In this document: positions 41,640 through 49,890 of the stretch, one piece after another | Numbering within the stretch: position 1 is the stretch's first letter | Layout: every line of letters starts with the position of its first letter | Assembly (NCBI GenBank): GCA_021325235.1 | Contig: JAJPHN010000006.1 | Coordinates: 372,001-436,000, forward strand | Reading direction: 5' to 3' | Length of the DNA stretch: 64,000 nucleotides | From: Terriglobia bacterium | Lineage (GTDB): Bacteria > Acidobacteriota > Terriglobia > Bryobacterales > Bryobacteraceae | Made by a program: the position numbers and the translations under genes | The notes under the pieces: generated by a model | Database searches by the model: none | What the model was told of the DNA's origin: nothing | Seen by the model: the letters and a program-made list of their open reading frames with translations, nothing else

Positions 41640-41683
41640 CCTGTTCGATCCCGCTCCCCGCTGCTATATTTGATCGCAACAGG
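41640..41683 (+). promoter_or_regulatory. Inverted repeat and -10 element before rhaI
   Basis: CCTGTTCGATC (41640-41650) and GATCGCAACAGG (41672-41683) form an inverted repeat that is perfect except for one extra base, with a 21-base centre containing a -10-like TATATT (41665-41670). The start codon of the rhamnose isomerase follows at 41691. This fits an operator for a repressor or activator of the rhamnose genes; no regulator gene is present nearby. Inference from position. Confidence 0.45.
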
Positions 41684-41690
41684 CCGCGAG

Positions 41691-42875
41691 ATGAAGCTCA
41701 CTCAAACTGTCTTTGAAGCGCTTGACAGGTTTCGCATCGAGATTCCATCTTGGGGCTTCGCCAACACCGGTACGCGCTTCGGGAAATTTATCCAGCCCGC
41801 CGCCGCCACCACCACCGAGGAAAAATTCAGCGATGCCGGTCAGGTCCAGGCGCTCACCGGCGTTTGCCCAACAGTCGCGCTGCACGTACTCTGGGATCTG
41901 CCCAACGGCCTTGCCGATGTTCCCGAAGTCGAGAAGCTCGCCGCGCACTATGGTGTCCGTCCCGGCTCTATCAACCCGAATCTCTTTCAGGACCAGATTT
42001 ATAAATACGGCTCCTTCGCCAATCCCGACGAGAGCATTCGCCGCGAAGCTGCGCGCCACGCCGAGTTATGCGTGGAGATCGCAAAACGTCTCAATAGCCG
42101 CGACATCTCTTTCTGGTTTACCGACGGTTCCAATTACCCCGGCACCGCCAATATCCGCGAACGCAAGCATCTCTTCACCGAGGCTCTGAAGCGCGTTCAT
42201 CGGGAACTCGCCGCCGATCAGCGCATGCTCGTCGAGTATAAGCCGTTTGAGCCCGCTTTCTATCACACCGACATCGCCGATTGGGGCATGGCGCTCCTGC
42301 TCGCGCGCCAAGCCGGGCCCCAGGCCAAGGTCCTTGTCGATACCGGCCACCATTACGCCTCGCAGAATATCGAGCAGATCGTAGCCTGGCTGCTCGATGA
42401 AAATATGCTCGGCGGTTTCCACTTCAACGATCGCCGCTACGCCGACGACGATCTCACTCTCGGCTCCATCGACCCTTATCAGGTCTTTCGCATCTTCCAC
42501 GAGATCCGTTTCTATGAATGGGACGCTGGGAAGCAGGCCGATATCGCCTACATGATCGATCAGAGCCATAACCTCAAAGGCAAAATCGAGGCCATGCTGC
42601 AGACGGTCGGCATGGCGCAGGAGCTTTTCGCCAAAGCCGCCCTCATCGATTACAAGCGGCTCGTTCGCGCGCAGAAGAACGCCGATCTCGTCGCGGCCGA
42701 GTCCTGTCTGCAGGACGCCTTCGCGACCGATGTGCGTCCCGCCGTGTGGGAATGGCGCGAATCGAAGGGTCTGCCGCGCAATCCGCTGGAAGCATTCCGC
42801 GGCAGTGGTTATCTGGAACGCATCACCGAAGAACGCGCCGCGCGCAACGCAGCCGGCATCTCCTCCTACGCCTGA
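41691..42875 (+). CDS. rhaI: L-rhamnose isomerase, RhaI type
   Basis: The ATG at 41691 gives 394 residues; the frame opens 21 bases earlier only with a TTG. The protein converts L-rhamnose to L-rhamnulose and belongs to the metal-dependent xylose-isomerase-like fold. Metal-binding segments are DISFWFTDGSNYPG, MLVEYKPFEPAFYHTD, VLVDTGHHYASQNIEQ and GGFHFNDRRYADDD. This matches the Pseudomonas stutzeri-type rhamnose isomerase rather than the E. coli RhaA family. The aldolase/dehydrogenase fusion follows after 31 bases. Confidence 0.9.
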   Translation: MKLTQTVFEALDRFRIEIPSWGFANTGTRFGKFIQPAAATTTEEKFSDAGQVQALTGVCPTVALHVLWDLPNGLADVPEVEKLAAHYGVRPGSINPNLFQDQIYKYGSFANPDESIRREAARHAELCVEIAKRLNSRDISFWFTDGSNYPGTANIRERKHLFTEALKRVHRELAADQRMLVEYKPFEPAFYHTDIADWGMALLLARQAGPQAKVLVDTGHHYASQNIEQIVAWLLDENMLGGFHFNDRRYADDDLTLGSIDPYQVFRIFHEIRFYEWDAGKQADIAYMIDQSHNLKGKIEAMLQTVGMAQELFAKAALIDYKRLVRAQKNADLVAAESCLQDAFATDVRPAVWEWRESKGLPRNPLEAFRGSGYLERITEERAARNAAGISSYA

Positions 42876-42906
42876 CAGCGCTGCCGTTTCACAATAAAGA
42901 AGGCCT

Positions 42907-45126
42907 ATGCCCGAAATCAGCGACATTGTTCATCTCAAAGATCTCTGGGACGAAAAAGAAGCAGCCTCACTCGCCGGCAACCCGCTGGCGCTGCTGCGCT
43001 ACCGTTCCAATCTGCTCGGAGCCGACCTGCGCATCACCAACTTCGGCGGCGGAAATACCAGTTCCAAATTCGAGCTGCCCGATCCGTTCACCGGCAAGCC
43101 CGCGCGTGTGCTCGCCGTCAAAGGCAGCGGCGGCGATCTCGGCTCGATTCAGGAATCCGGCTTCGCGCTGCTCTATCTCGACCGCCTCGAACAGCTCAAG
43201 AACCGTTACCGCGGCGAGCAATATGAAGACGAGATGGTCGACTACTACCCGCTCTGCGCCTTCGGGCAGAATCGAGTCGCCGCTTCCATCGACACGCCTC
43301 TGCACGCCTTCGTTCCCGCGCCGCATGTCGATCATCTGCATCCCGACTGGGCCATTGCCATTGCCGCAGCCGCTAACGGTAAGCAGAAGCTCGAAGAATT
43401 CAATCGTAAATTCGGCCGCAAAATTGTCTGGCTTCCCTGGCAGCGCCCCGGTTTCGAACTCGGTCTGCAGCTCGAGCGCGCCATCAAAGACAACCCTGGC
43501 TGCGACGGTGTTCTGCTCGGCAGCCACGGCCTCTTTACCTGGGGCAGCACCCAGCGCGAGTGCTATCTGAGCAGCATCCACACCATCGACCAGATGGGCG
43601 AGTTCATTCTCGAGCATCAGAAAAAGTCGGGCCCTGTATTCGGCGGTCTGGATCACGCAGCGCTTCCAAACCGCGCCGACGTGGCCGCAGCCATTCTTCC
43701 CGCTCTGCGCGGCATCGCTTCTTCTAACAAGCGCGTCATCGCGCATTACACCGATCACGAAGACGCGCTCACCTTCGCTGGATCGAAATGGGCCGCTGAG
43801 TTAGGTCAATTGGGAACCAGCTGTCCCGACCACTTTCTGCGCACCAAAATCTGCCCCATGTTCGTCGACTGGGATCCCGCCAAACAAACACTCGACGATC
43901 TCAAAGCCCAGATCGAAAAGCGCGCCGGCGAGTATCGCTCCACCTATGCCGCTTACTACAAAGATTGGGCCACTCCTCAATCTCCGAAGCTGCGCGATCC
44001 GAATCCATCCGTCGTACTGATTCCGGGCGTTGGCCTTTTCGGTTTCGGCAAGAACAAGAAAGAAGCGCGCATCACCACTGAGTTCTTCATCAACGCCATC
44101 CACGTCATGACCGGCGCTAGTGCGCTTTCCGAAGGTGAAGCATCGCATCCCTACCCGCAGTCGCGCCATCCCGAGCGATCCAAGGAGTTCGCCAGCGCCC
44201 GCAATTACGTCGCGCTGCCGCGCTCTGAAGCATTCCGCATCGAATACTGGGCGCTCGAAGAAGCCAAACTCCAGCGCATGCCTCCCGAGGCCGAATTCAG
44301 CCGCAAAATCGTCCTGATCGTGGGCGGTGGCAGCGGCATCGGCCGCGAAACCGCGCTGCTGCTCGCCGGCAAGGGTGCGCATATCGTCGTCGCGGACATG
44401 AACGAAAGCGCCGCATCGGAAGTAGCAAAGGAAGCCGCCGCCGTTGCGGGTAAAGACGCCATTTCGCACACTGCTGTCAATCTCTCCTCCACCGAAAGCA
44501 TCGCCGCCGCGCTCCGCCACACAATTCTCCAGTTCGGCGGCGTCGACGTGGTCGTCAATACCGCGGCCATTTTCCCGGTGGGCGCAAATCCCGACGGAAC
44601 ACTCACCGAAGCGCAATGGGACACCACGTTCCGCGTCAACGTCACCGGCAATTACCTGCTGGCGCGCGCCCTCGGCAACTTGTTCCGCGAACAGAAACTG
44701 CCGGCCTCCATCGTTCTGACCAGTTCCGCCAACGCCGTCGTCCCGAAAGCCGGTAGCGAAGCCTACGACATCAGCAAGTCGGCGCTGAATCATCTCATCC
44801 GCGAGCTCGCGCTCGGACTCGGGCCACTGGTGCGCGTCAATGGCATCGCACCTGCCACCGTTGTCGCCGGTTCTACGATGTTCCCGCGCGATCGCGTCAT
44901 GCAGTCGCTCAAAAAATACAAGATCGAATTCTCCGAGTCCGAATCCACCGAAGAGCTGCGCGGCAAACTCGCCGATTTCTACGCCCAGCGCACCATCACG
45001 CGCCGTCCCATTCTTCCGGCTGACTGCGCCAACGCCATCCGCTGGCTCGCCAGCGACGAAAGCGCCAAGACAACCGGCCACATCATCCCCGTCGATGGCG
45101 GTCTCTCGGAAGCCTTTCTGCGCTGA
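42907..45126 (+). CDS. Rhamnulose-1-phosphate aldolase/dehydrogenase fusion
   Basis: The 739-residue fusion has an N-terminal class II aldolase/adducin domain (about 1-420) with TNFGGGNTSSKFEL, a zinc site in HVDHLHPDWAIA and LLGSHGLFTWG, and a C-terminal SDR domain (about 460-739) with LIVGGGSGIGRET and YDISKSALN. The aldolase splits rhamnulose-1-phosphate into dihydroxyacetone phosphate and L-lactaldehyde, and the SDR domain oxidises or reduces lactaldehyde. This is the RhaEW/YuxG-type architecture known in bacilli and rhizobia. It needs a phosphorylated substrate, but no rhamnulokinase gene is in the window. Confidence 0.92.
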   Translation: MPEISDIVHLKDLWDEKEAASLAGNPLALLRYRSNLLGADLRITNFGGGNTSSKFELPDPFTGKPARVLAVKGSGGDLGSIQESGFALLYLDRLEQLKNRYRGEQYEDEMVDYYPLCAFGQNRVAASIDTPLHAFVPAPHVDHLHPDWAIAIAAAANGKQKLEEFNRKFGRKIVWLPWQRPGFELGLQLERAIKDNPGCDGVLLGSHGLFTWGSTQRECYLSSIHTIDQMGEFILEHQKKSGPVFGGLDHAALPNRADVAAAILPALRGIASSNKRVIAHYTDHEDALTFAGSKWAAELGQLGTSCPDHFLRTKICPMFVDWDPAKQTLDDLKAQIEKRAGEYRSTYAAYYKDWATPQSPKLRDPNPSVVLIPGVGLFGFGKNKKEARITTEFFINAIHVMTGASALSEGEASHPYPQSRHPERSKEFASARNYVALPRSEAFRIEYWALEEAKLQRMPPEAEFSRKIVLIVGGGSGIGRETALLLAGKGAHIVVADMNESAASEVAKEAAAVAGKDAISHTAVNLSSTESIAAALRHTILQFGGVDVVVNTAAIFPVGANPDGTLTEAQWDTTFRVNVTGNYLLARALGNLFREQKLPASIVLTSSANAVVPKAGSEAYDISKSALNHLIRELALGLGPLVRVNGIAPATVVAGSTMFPRDRVMQSLKKYKIEFSESESTEELRGKLADFYAQRTITRRPILPADCANAIRWLASDESAKTTGHIIPVDGGLSEAFLR

Positions 45127-45136
45127 GTAGAAACGC

Positions 45137-46312
45137 ATGCTTCCCAATCCTGTCATCGGCGTCATCTTTCACTGGTTGGGAGGCCTCGCCTCCGGCAGCT
45201 TCTACGTCCCCTACCGGTTCGTCAGGCGCTGGTCGTGGGAAACGTACTGGCTGGTCGGAGGCGTCTTCAGCTGGATCATCGCACCCTGGCTGTTTGCGTT
45301 CCTGCTCACGCGCAACCTGCCTGCCGTTCTCTCCGCTACTCCCGCGCGCACCTGGTTCTTCTGTATCCTCTTTGGCTTAATGTGGGGCGTCGGCGGCCTC
45401 ACCTTCGGGCTCACCATGCGCTATCTCGGCCTCTCGCTCGGCATGGCCATCGTCCTCGGGCTCTGCGCCGCCTTCGGCACTCTCGTGCCGCCCATCTTCA
45501 ACGGCACCTTTGTCTCCGAAGTGCTCGGCACAAACTCCGGCCGCGTCATCCTGCTCGGCGTCTTCGTCTGTCTGGCCGGCATCGCTATCGCCGGACTCGC
45601 CGGCATTTACAAAGAGCGCGAAATGTCCACTGAGCAGCAGCGCGCCGCCATCCAGGAATTCGATCTCCGCAAAGGTTTTCTCGTAGCGCTGCTCTCGGGT
45701 GTCATGAGCGCCTGTTTCAAGTACGGTCTCGACGCCGGCGCAGCCATGAAAGCTCTGACCGTCCAGCAGGGCACGCCGCCTCTGTGGCAAGGCTTGCCCG
45801 TTCTGATCGTCGTCCTCATCGGCGGTTTCGCCACCAACTTCATCTGGACCCTCTATCTCAACATCCGCAATCGCACCGGCCACGAATACCTCGCAAAAGA
45901 GCTGCCGGTTTCTCCCAACTCCGCAGGCGGTCCGATCCCGGTCGAAGACACGGCACTGAACGGCCCCACAGCCGCCGCGTTCGCGCATACCGCAACCCAG
46001 ATTCTTCCCGAAACCGTCCGCGTCCCACTGCTGCGCAACTACGTTCTCTGCGCCGTCGCCGGCGTCACCTGGTATCTGCAGTTCTTCTTCTACAGCATGG
46101 GCGAAACGAAGATGGGTATCTACACCTTTTCGAGCTGGAGCCTGCACATGGCGAGCATCGTCATCTTCAGCACCCTCTGGGGACTCGGCCTCCACGAATG
46201 GCGCGGTGCGAGTAAAAAGCCGATGCGCCTGCTCTTCCTCGCTCTTGCCACTTTGATCGGCTCTACTCTGATCATCGGCTACGGCAACTATCTCGCCGCC
46301 CCTGTTCACTGA
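45137..46312 (+). CDS. rhaT: L-rhamnose/H+ symporter
   Basis: The 391-residue membrane protein has about ten hydrophobic segments and RhaT-family features: GSFYVPYRFVRRWSWETYW near the start, WGVGGLTFGLTMRYLG and VMSACFKYGLDAG. RhaT imports L-rhamnose with a proton. It is longer than E. coli RhaT by about 45 residues, with a cytoplasmic insert (about 245-285). It lies ten bases after the aldolase gene and two bases before the amidohydrolase, clearly one operon. Confidence 0.92.
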   Translation: MLPNPVIGVIFHWLGGLASGSFYVPYRFVRRWSWETYWLVGGVFSWIIAPWLFAFLLTRNLPAVLSATPARTWFFCILFGLMWGVGGLTFGLTMRYLGLSLGMAIVLGLCAAFGTLVPPIFNGTFVSEVLGTNSGRVILLGVFVCLAGIAIAGLAGIYKEREMSTEQQRAAIQEFDLRKGFLVALLSGVMSACFKYGLDAGAAMKALTVQQGTPPLWQGLPVLIVVLIGGFATNFIWTLYLNIRNRTGHEYLAKELPVSPNSAGGPIPVEDTALNGPTAAAFAHTATQILPETVRVPLLRNYVLCAVAGVTWYLQFFFYSMGETKMGIYTFSSWSLHMASIVIFSTLWGLGLHEWRGASKKPMRLLFLALATLIGSTLIIGYGNYLAAPVH

Positions 46313-46314
46313 AC

Positions 46315-47223
46315 ATGAACCGCCGCGAATTTGCCACGGCCGTGTTCGCCGGCGCTATGGATTCGCCGCCAATTCCCATCATCGACACGCATATCCACCT
46401 CTTTGATACACGTCGTCCGCAGGGCGTTCCCTGGCCGCCCAAAGATAATCCGATCCTGTATAAACCCGCGCTGCCCGATCGTTATCGCCGAATCGCCCAG
46501 CCACTCGGCGTAGTGGGCGCTATCGAGGTCGAAGCGAGTCCCTGGCTCGAGGACAACCAGTGGGTGCTCGATCTCGCCGCGCACGATCACATCCTGGTCG
46601 GCACCATCGGCGATCTCGAACCGGGCCAGCGCGAATTTCCCTCGCAACTCGAGCGCTTCCATAAGAACCCGCTCTTCCGCGGCATCCGCTATGGCAATCT
46701 CTGGGGACGCGATCTCAGCGCCCGCATCTCCGATCCGGTTTTTCTCGCCCATCTCAAGCTTCTCGCCCGGGCCGGCCTCGTCCTCGACACCGCCAATCCC
46801 GACACCAGGCTGGTAGCAGCCGTTGTGCGTCTGAGCGATCGCTTGCCGGATCTCCGCATCGTCCTCGATCATCTGCCGAATCTCGAAATCCCAACCGATC
46901 CTCAGGCTCGCCGCGCTTACGAGGCCGACCTCGATCACCTCCGCCATCGCAAACAGGTCTTCGCAAAGATCTCCCAAGTGCTGCAGGTGAAAAACAGGCG
47001 CGAAGTCCTCGACCAGCTCTGGGACGTTTTCGGCGAAGATCGCGTCCTCTACGGCAGCGACTGGCCCAATAGCGATCCGTTCGGAACCTACGCCGAAGTG
47101 CTTGCCGCGGTTCGTCCCTATGTCGAATCCAAAGGCCGCGCCGCCGCCGAGAAATACTTCTGGAAAAACTCGCTCACCGCCTACCGCTGGGTCAAGCGCG
47201 ACGCAGCCCAGCCTACCGCCTAA
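46315..47223 (+). CDS. COG3618-type amidohydrolase, lactonase-like
   Basis: The 302-residue TIM-barrel metal-dependent hydrolase has PIIDTHIHLFDTRRPQG near residues 20-37 (HxH metal site), LRIVLDHLPNLEIP and VLYGSDWPNSDPFG with the terminal Asp. The group includes L-fuconolactonase and L-rhamnono-1,4-lactonase. An NRREFATAVFAGA start may be a degenerate Tat signal. In a rhamnose operon it may hydrolyse rhamnonolactone or a related lactone, though the phosphorylative route encoded here does not need it. Its end overlaps the convergent rhamnosidase by 11 bases. Confidence 0.8.
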   Translation: MNRREFATAVFAGAMDSPPIPIIDTHIHLFDTRRPQGVPWPPKDNPILYKPALPDRYRRIAQPLGVVGAIEVEASPWLEDNQWVLDLAAHDHILVGTIGDLEPGQREFPSQLERFHKNPLFRGIRYGNLWGRDLSARISDPVFLAHLKLLARAGLVLDTANPDTRLVAAVVRLSDRLPDLRIVLDHLPNLEIPTDPQARRAYEADLDHLRHRKQVFAKISQVLQVKNRREVLDQLWDVFGEDRVLYGSDWPNSDPFGTYAEVLAAVRPYVESKGRAAAEKYFWKNSLTAYRWVKRDAAQPTA

Positions 47224-49873
47224 CCAGCCGAACAGGACCCAGAATCCCTGCTGGCAGCGGTCGCAGATTCTTCATATCCTGCGGCTCAAAACGCTGCCCG
47301 TAGCGCAGATCGAGCAGCCGATAATCCGGCGCTGCCTCACCAGCCATTTCATTGATCGCCAGATTGCCCACCCGAATCACAAATGTGTTCTCTCCCGCAT
47401 GGAGATGTCGTGTCACGTCGATCTCATAAGGCGGATGCCAGACCGATCCAACCCGTCTACCATTCACGATCACTTCCGCCGCTTCGCGAATGGGTGAATC
47501 GAGCAGCGCCTCCATTCCCAGCGCCACGCCTGAAGGCGGTTCCACCGGCGTACCTGGTCCAAAGTCAAGCACAATCCGCGAGCCCGCTCGCAGAAAACTT
47601 TCCGGAATTGTCACGGCCTTCGCATACACCGCCTCGCCCGAATAAAAACGCGCATCCTCCAGAGTCGTCCACGATCGGAGGCGCGGCATCACAATCTTTT
47701 TACCCGTCCGCGTGAACTGCACGTCCCAGTCCGCACTCAGATCCATCGTTTGCGAATCCGGCCCATCCGGACCCGGCTCGATCGAACCATCCGTCTTACT
47801 AAACACGAGCACGCGCGATTCATACGGCGCCAGCTGCAGCCGAATCCTGGTACGATCCGATTCCGCCGTATAACTCAGCGCCCGAGTCTCTCCGCTGAAC
47901 GGGTCCCACGATTCCGTCTTTAGCCCATGCACCCGCACCGAAGCGTCCGTCTCCAGCGCATGATTCGATGCATTCGCCACGAAATAAATATCCGCATCTT
48001 CCAGCTTTCGGTGCACGAACCCGATCGCCGCCTGCTCGCTGCTGCACGCAAAATCGGGCGGAAGCAGCGAATGCAAAGTTTCTCCCAACGCATTCTCCCG
48101 CTCCACAAATCGCGCACGCGCCGCGCCCGGTGCAAAGAGCTGTTTCGCCATCTCCGCAATCCGCGCCGAATCCCGTTGTTCTTCCAATAAGCCCGGACCC
48201 AGCGAGGGCAGGGAACGCGTCGCCACCAGCAAACCACCGCCCGCAACGTATCGCTGTAGCCGCTCGAGAGTCGCCAGCGGTATTCGCTCGATTCCAGGCA
48301 GTATCACGACCTTGTACGGAATGCCCACGCTCGCCATCGCGCGATCGTCGATGAAATCAAAGTTGTAACCCGCATTCAAGATCTGCGGCACGAGCGCCGG
48401 CCCTAGCAGCGTATCCGCCATCTCATCCACTGCCGTCTTACCCAGCTGTAAATGCGCCCAGGCGTCATCCGTCGGCACATAAATCGCAACATCGTTCGCC
48501 GGTTTGCCCTGCCGCAGCAAATAACTTAGGCGCTGCAGATACCGTGCCAGATCCGGCATCACAAAAAACCACGGATTGTGATCGTTGAACGCGCCCGCCG
48601 CGTAAAAGCGCCACCCCGGTTCGCCCGCTGAAGCTGGTGAATACGGCCACCCATGCCCAACGAGCTGATTGATGCCCTCCACAAAATGCCGGTCCGCTTC
48701 CGCTTTCAGATCGAGCGGCGTCGCGCGAAACGCAGGCGAATGCAGCCACGTCCACGTCTCCGTCGAAGCCACCGGGACACCGTACAAGTGGCTCGCCGAC
48801 GAAGCCCATCGCGCCGCGCTGAACCGTCTCCAGAGCGGCCCGTGTTCGCCCTCCGGCAGATCCACATACGCATTGCTCGAAAGAATCACGGGTGGCTCGC
48901 CATAGGTCTGCGATCGAAACAAAGTGCCATGCGCATGCGCCCACTCGCGTGTCGGCAGCAGATAATTTTCTTCCGCCATCTCCGTCAGCGTCTTCGCCCA
49001 GTCATGGCGCAGCGCCCGCGTGCGCATCCCGCCCTCATCGGCAAACTCCGGCAGATACGGCGTCAGATCATATCCGCGCCGCTTCTGGAATTCCGTCAGA
49101 AAGTCCGGCGTCCAGTCCGAACCGTACACCTCGAGACTGTCGCTGAATACCGAATGCGGCGGCGTCTCACCAAACGCCCGCAGCAGCGGCTCACCCACCA
49201 CTTTCAAATGATTCGCAATCGCCTCCCGATCGTAGTGGTCCAGCACAAAACCCTCCGCGCCAACCGTGGGACGCTTCACCTGCTGGCCCGTCCGGCTCGC
49301 GATAAAAAACACCAGCACATCCGCGCCTGAAAGCCCCTCCGGAAGCTCTACTCGTCCATCATGAAATGCACGAACCTGCTGCCCCGCCACAAACGCCGCT
49401 ATCAGATGCTCGCCATTTTCCAGAGCCGGCACCGGCATCGATCGCACACCCTCCGGCACGTTCACGCGCTCCACCCGCAGCCGCCCGGCCGCATGCGTCA
49501 CCAGCGTCTCCGGCCCGCCATACGGCCATCCACTGCCCAGCGTGATATCTACCCTCAGCCCGAGCTCGTGCGCTTTGCTCGCCGCAAACGCAATATTCCT
49601 GAGAAACGCCGGCGACAGATACTCGAGGTTCTTCACCCCCCGCGCCGGATCGTCCAGTTCGAGCGGATAAACCGGTTGAATCTCGACCCCGCCAATTCCG
49701 GCATCCTTCATCACGCGCAATTCACGCTCGAGTTCGCCCGGCTCAACCGCGCCCCCAAACCACCACCAGCGCATTAGAATGCGCGCGTCATCCGGCGGAT
49801 TTTGAAACGCATGCCGGACGTCCGCGATGGAAGGCGCCGCGGCGAAAAACGCCAGCAAAGGAAGAAAGAACAT
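47213..49873 (-). CDS. GH106-type alpha-L-rhamnosidase, secreted
   Basis: The start at 49873 (MFFLPLLAFFAAAPSIAD) supplies a signal peptide and yields 886 residues; the frame extends upstream into the YfhO gene. The GH106-like catalytic part contains ILMRWWWFGGAVEPGELE, MKDAGIGGVEIQPVYPL, LGLRVDITLGSGWPYGG, FSDSLEVYGSDWTPDFL and DYVLTP-type active-site regions. The C-terminal beta domain ends with VIVNGRRVGSVWHPPYEIDV and a carbohydrate-binding fold. It would hydrolyse terminal alpha-L-rhamnosyl residues of plant or microbial polysaccharides in the periplasm, feeding the adjacent convergent rhamnose operon. Confidence 0.87.
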   Translation of the reverse strand: MFFLPLLAFFAAAPSIADVRHAFQNPPDDARILMRWWWFGGAVEPGELERELRVMKDAGIGGVEIQPVYPLELDDPARGVKNLEYLSPAFLRNIAFAASKAHELGLRVDITLGSGWPYGGPETLVTHAAGRLRVERVNVPEGVRSMPVPALENGEHLIAAFVAGQQVRAFHDGRVELPEGLSGADVLVFFIASRTGQQVKRPTVGAEGFVLDHYDREAIANHLKVVGEPLLRAFGETPPHSVFSDSLEVYGSDWTPDFLTEFQKRRGYDLTPYLPEFADEGGMRTRALRHDWAKTLTEMAEENYLLPTREWAHAHGTLFRSQTYGEPPVILSSNAYVDLPEGEHGPLWRRFSAARWASSASHLYGVPVASTETWTWLHSPAFRATPLDLKAEADRHFVEGINQLVGHGWPYSPASAGEPGWRFYAAGAFNDHNPWFFVMPDLARYLQRLSYLLRQGKPANDVAIYVPTDDAWAHLQLGKTAVDEMADTLLGPALVPQILNAGYNFDFIDDRAMASVGIPYKVVILPGIERIPLATLERLQRYVAGGGLLVATRSLPSLGPGLLEEQRDSARIAEMAKQLFAPGAARARFVERENALGETLHSLLPPDFACSSEQAAIGFVHRKLEDADIYFVANASNHALETDASVRVHGLKTESWDPFSGETRALSYTAESDRTRIRLQLAPYESRVLVFSKTDGSIEPGPDGPDSQTMDLSADWDVQFTRTGKKIVMPRLRSWTTLEDARFYSGEAVYAKAVTIPESFLRAGSRIVLDFGPGTPVEPPSGVALGMEALLDSPIREAAEVIVNGRRVGSVWHPPYEIDVTRHLHAGENTFVIRVGNLAINEMAGEAAPDYRLLDLRYGQRFEPQDMKNLRPLPAGILGPVRLVRR

Positions 49874-49890
49874 CGGTACCGATACCGATA
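49872..49890. repeat. Palindrome and short repeat at the GH106 start
   Basis: ATCGGTACCGAT (49872-49883) is a perfect 12-bp palindrome that includes the first base pairs of the GH106 start codon. It is followed by a second CCGATA, so the 17-base gap to the YfhO gene is filled by CGGTA/CCGATA units. It may be a regulatory site for the rhamnosidase, but no promoter elements are recognisable. Confidence 0.3.

Noticed and set aside
43801-45165. Minus-strand 454-codon frame within the rhamnose aldolase gene
   Set aside because: It is antisense to a well-supported fusion enzyme and has shadow-like composition.
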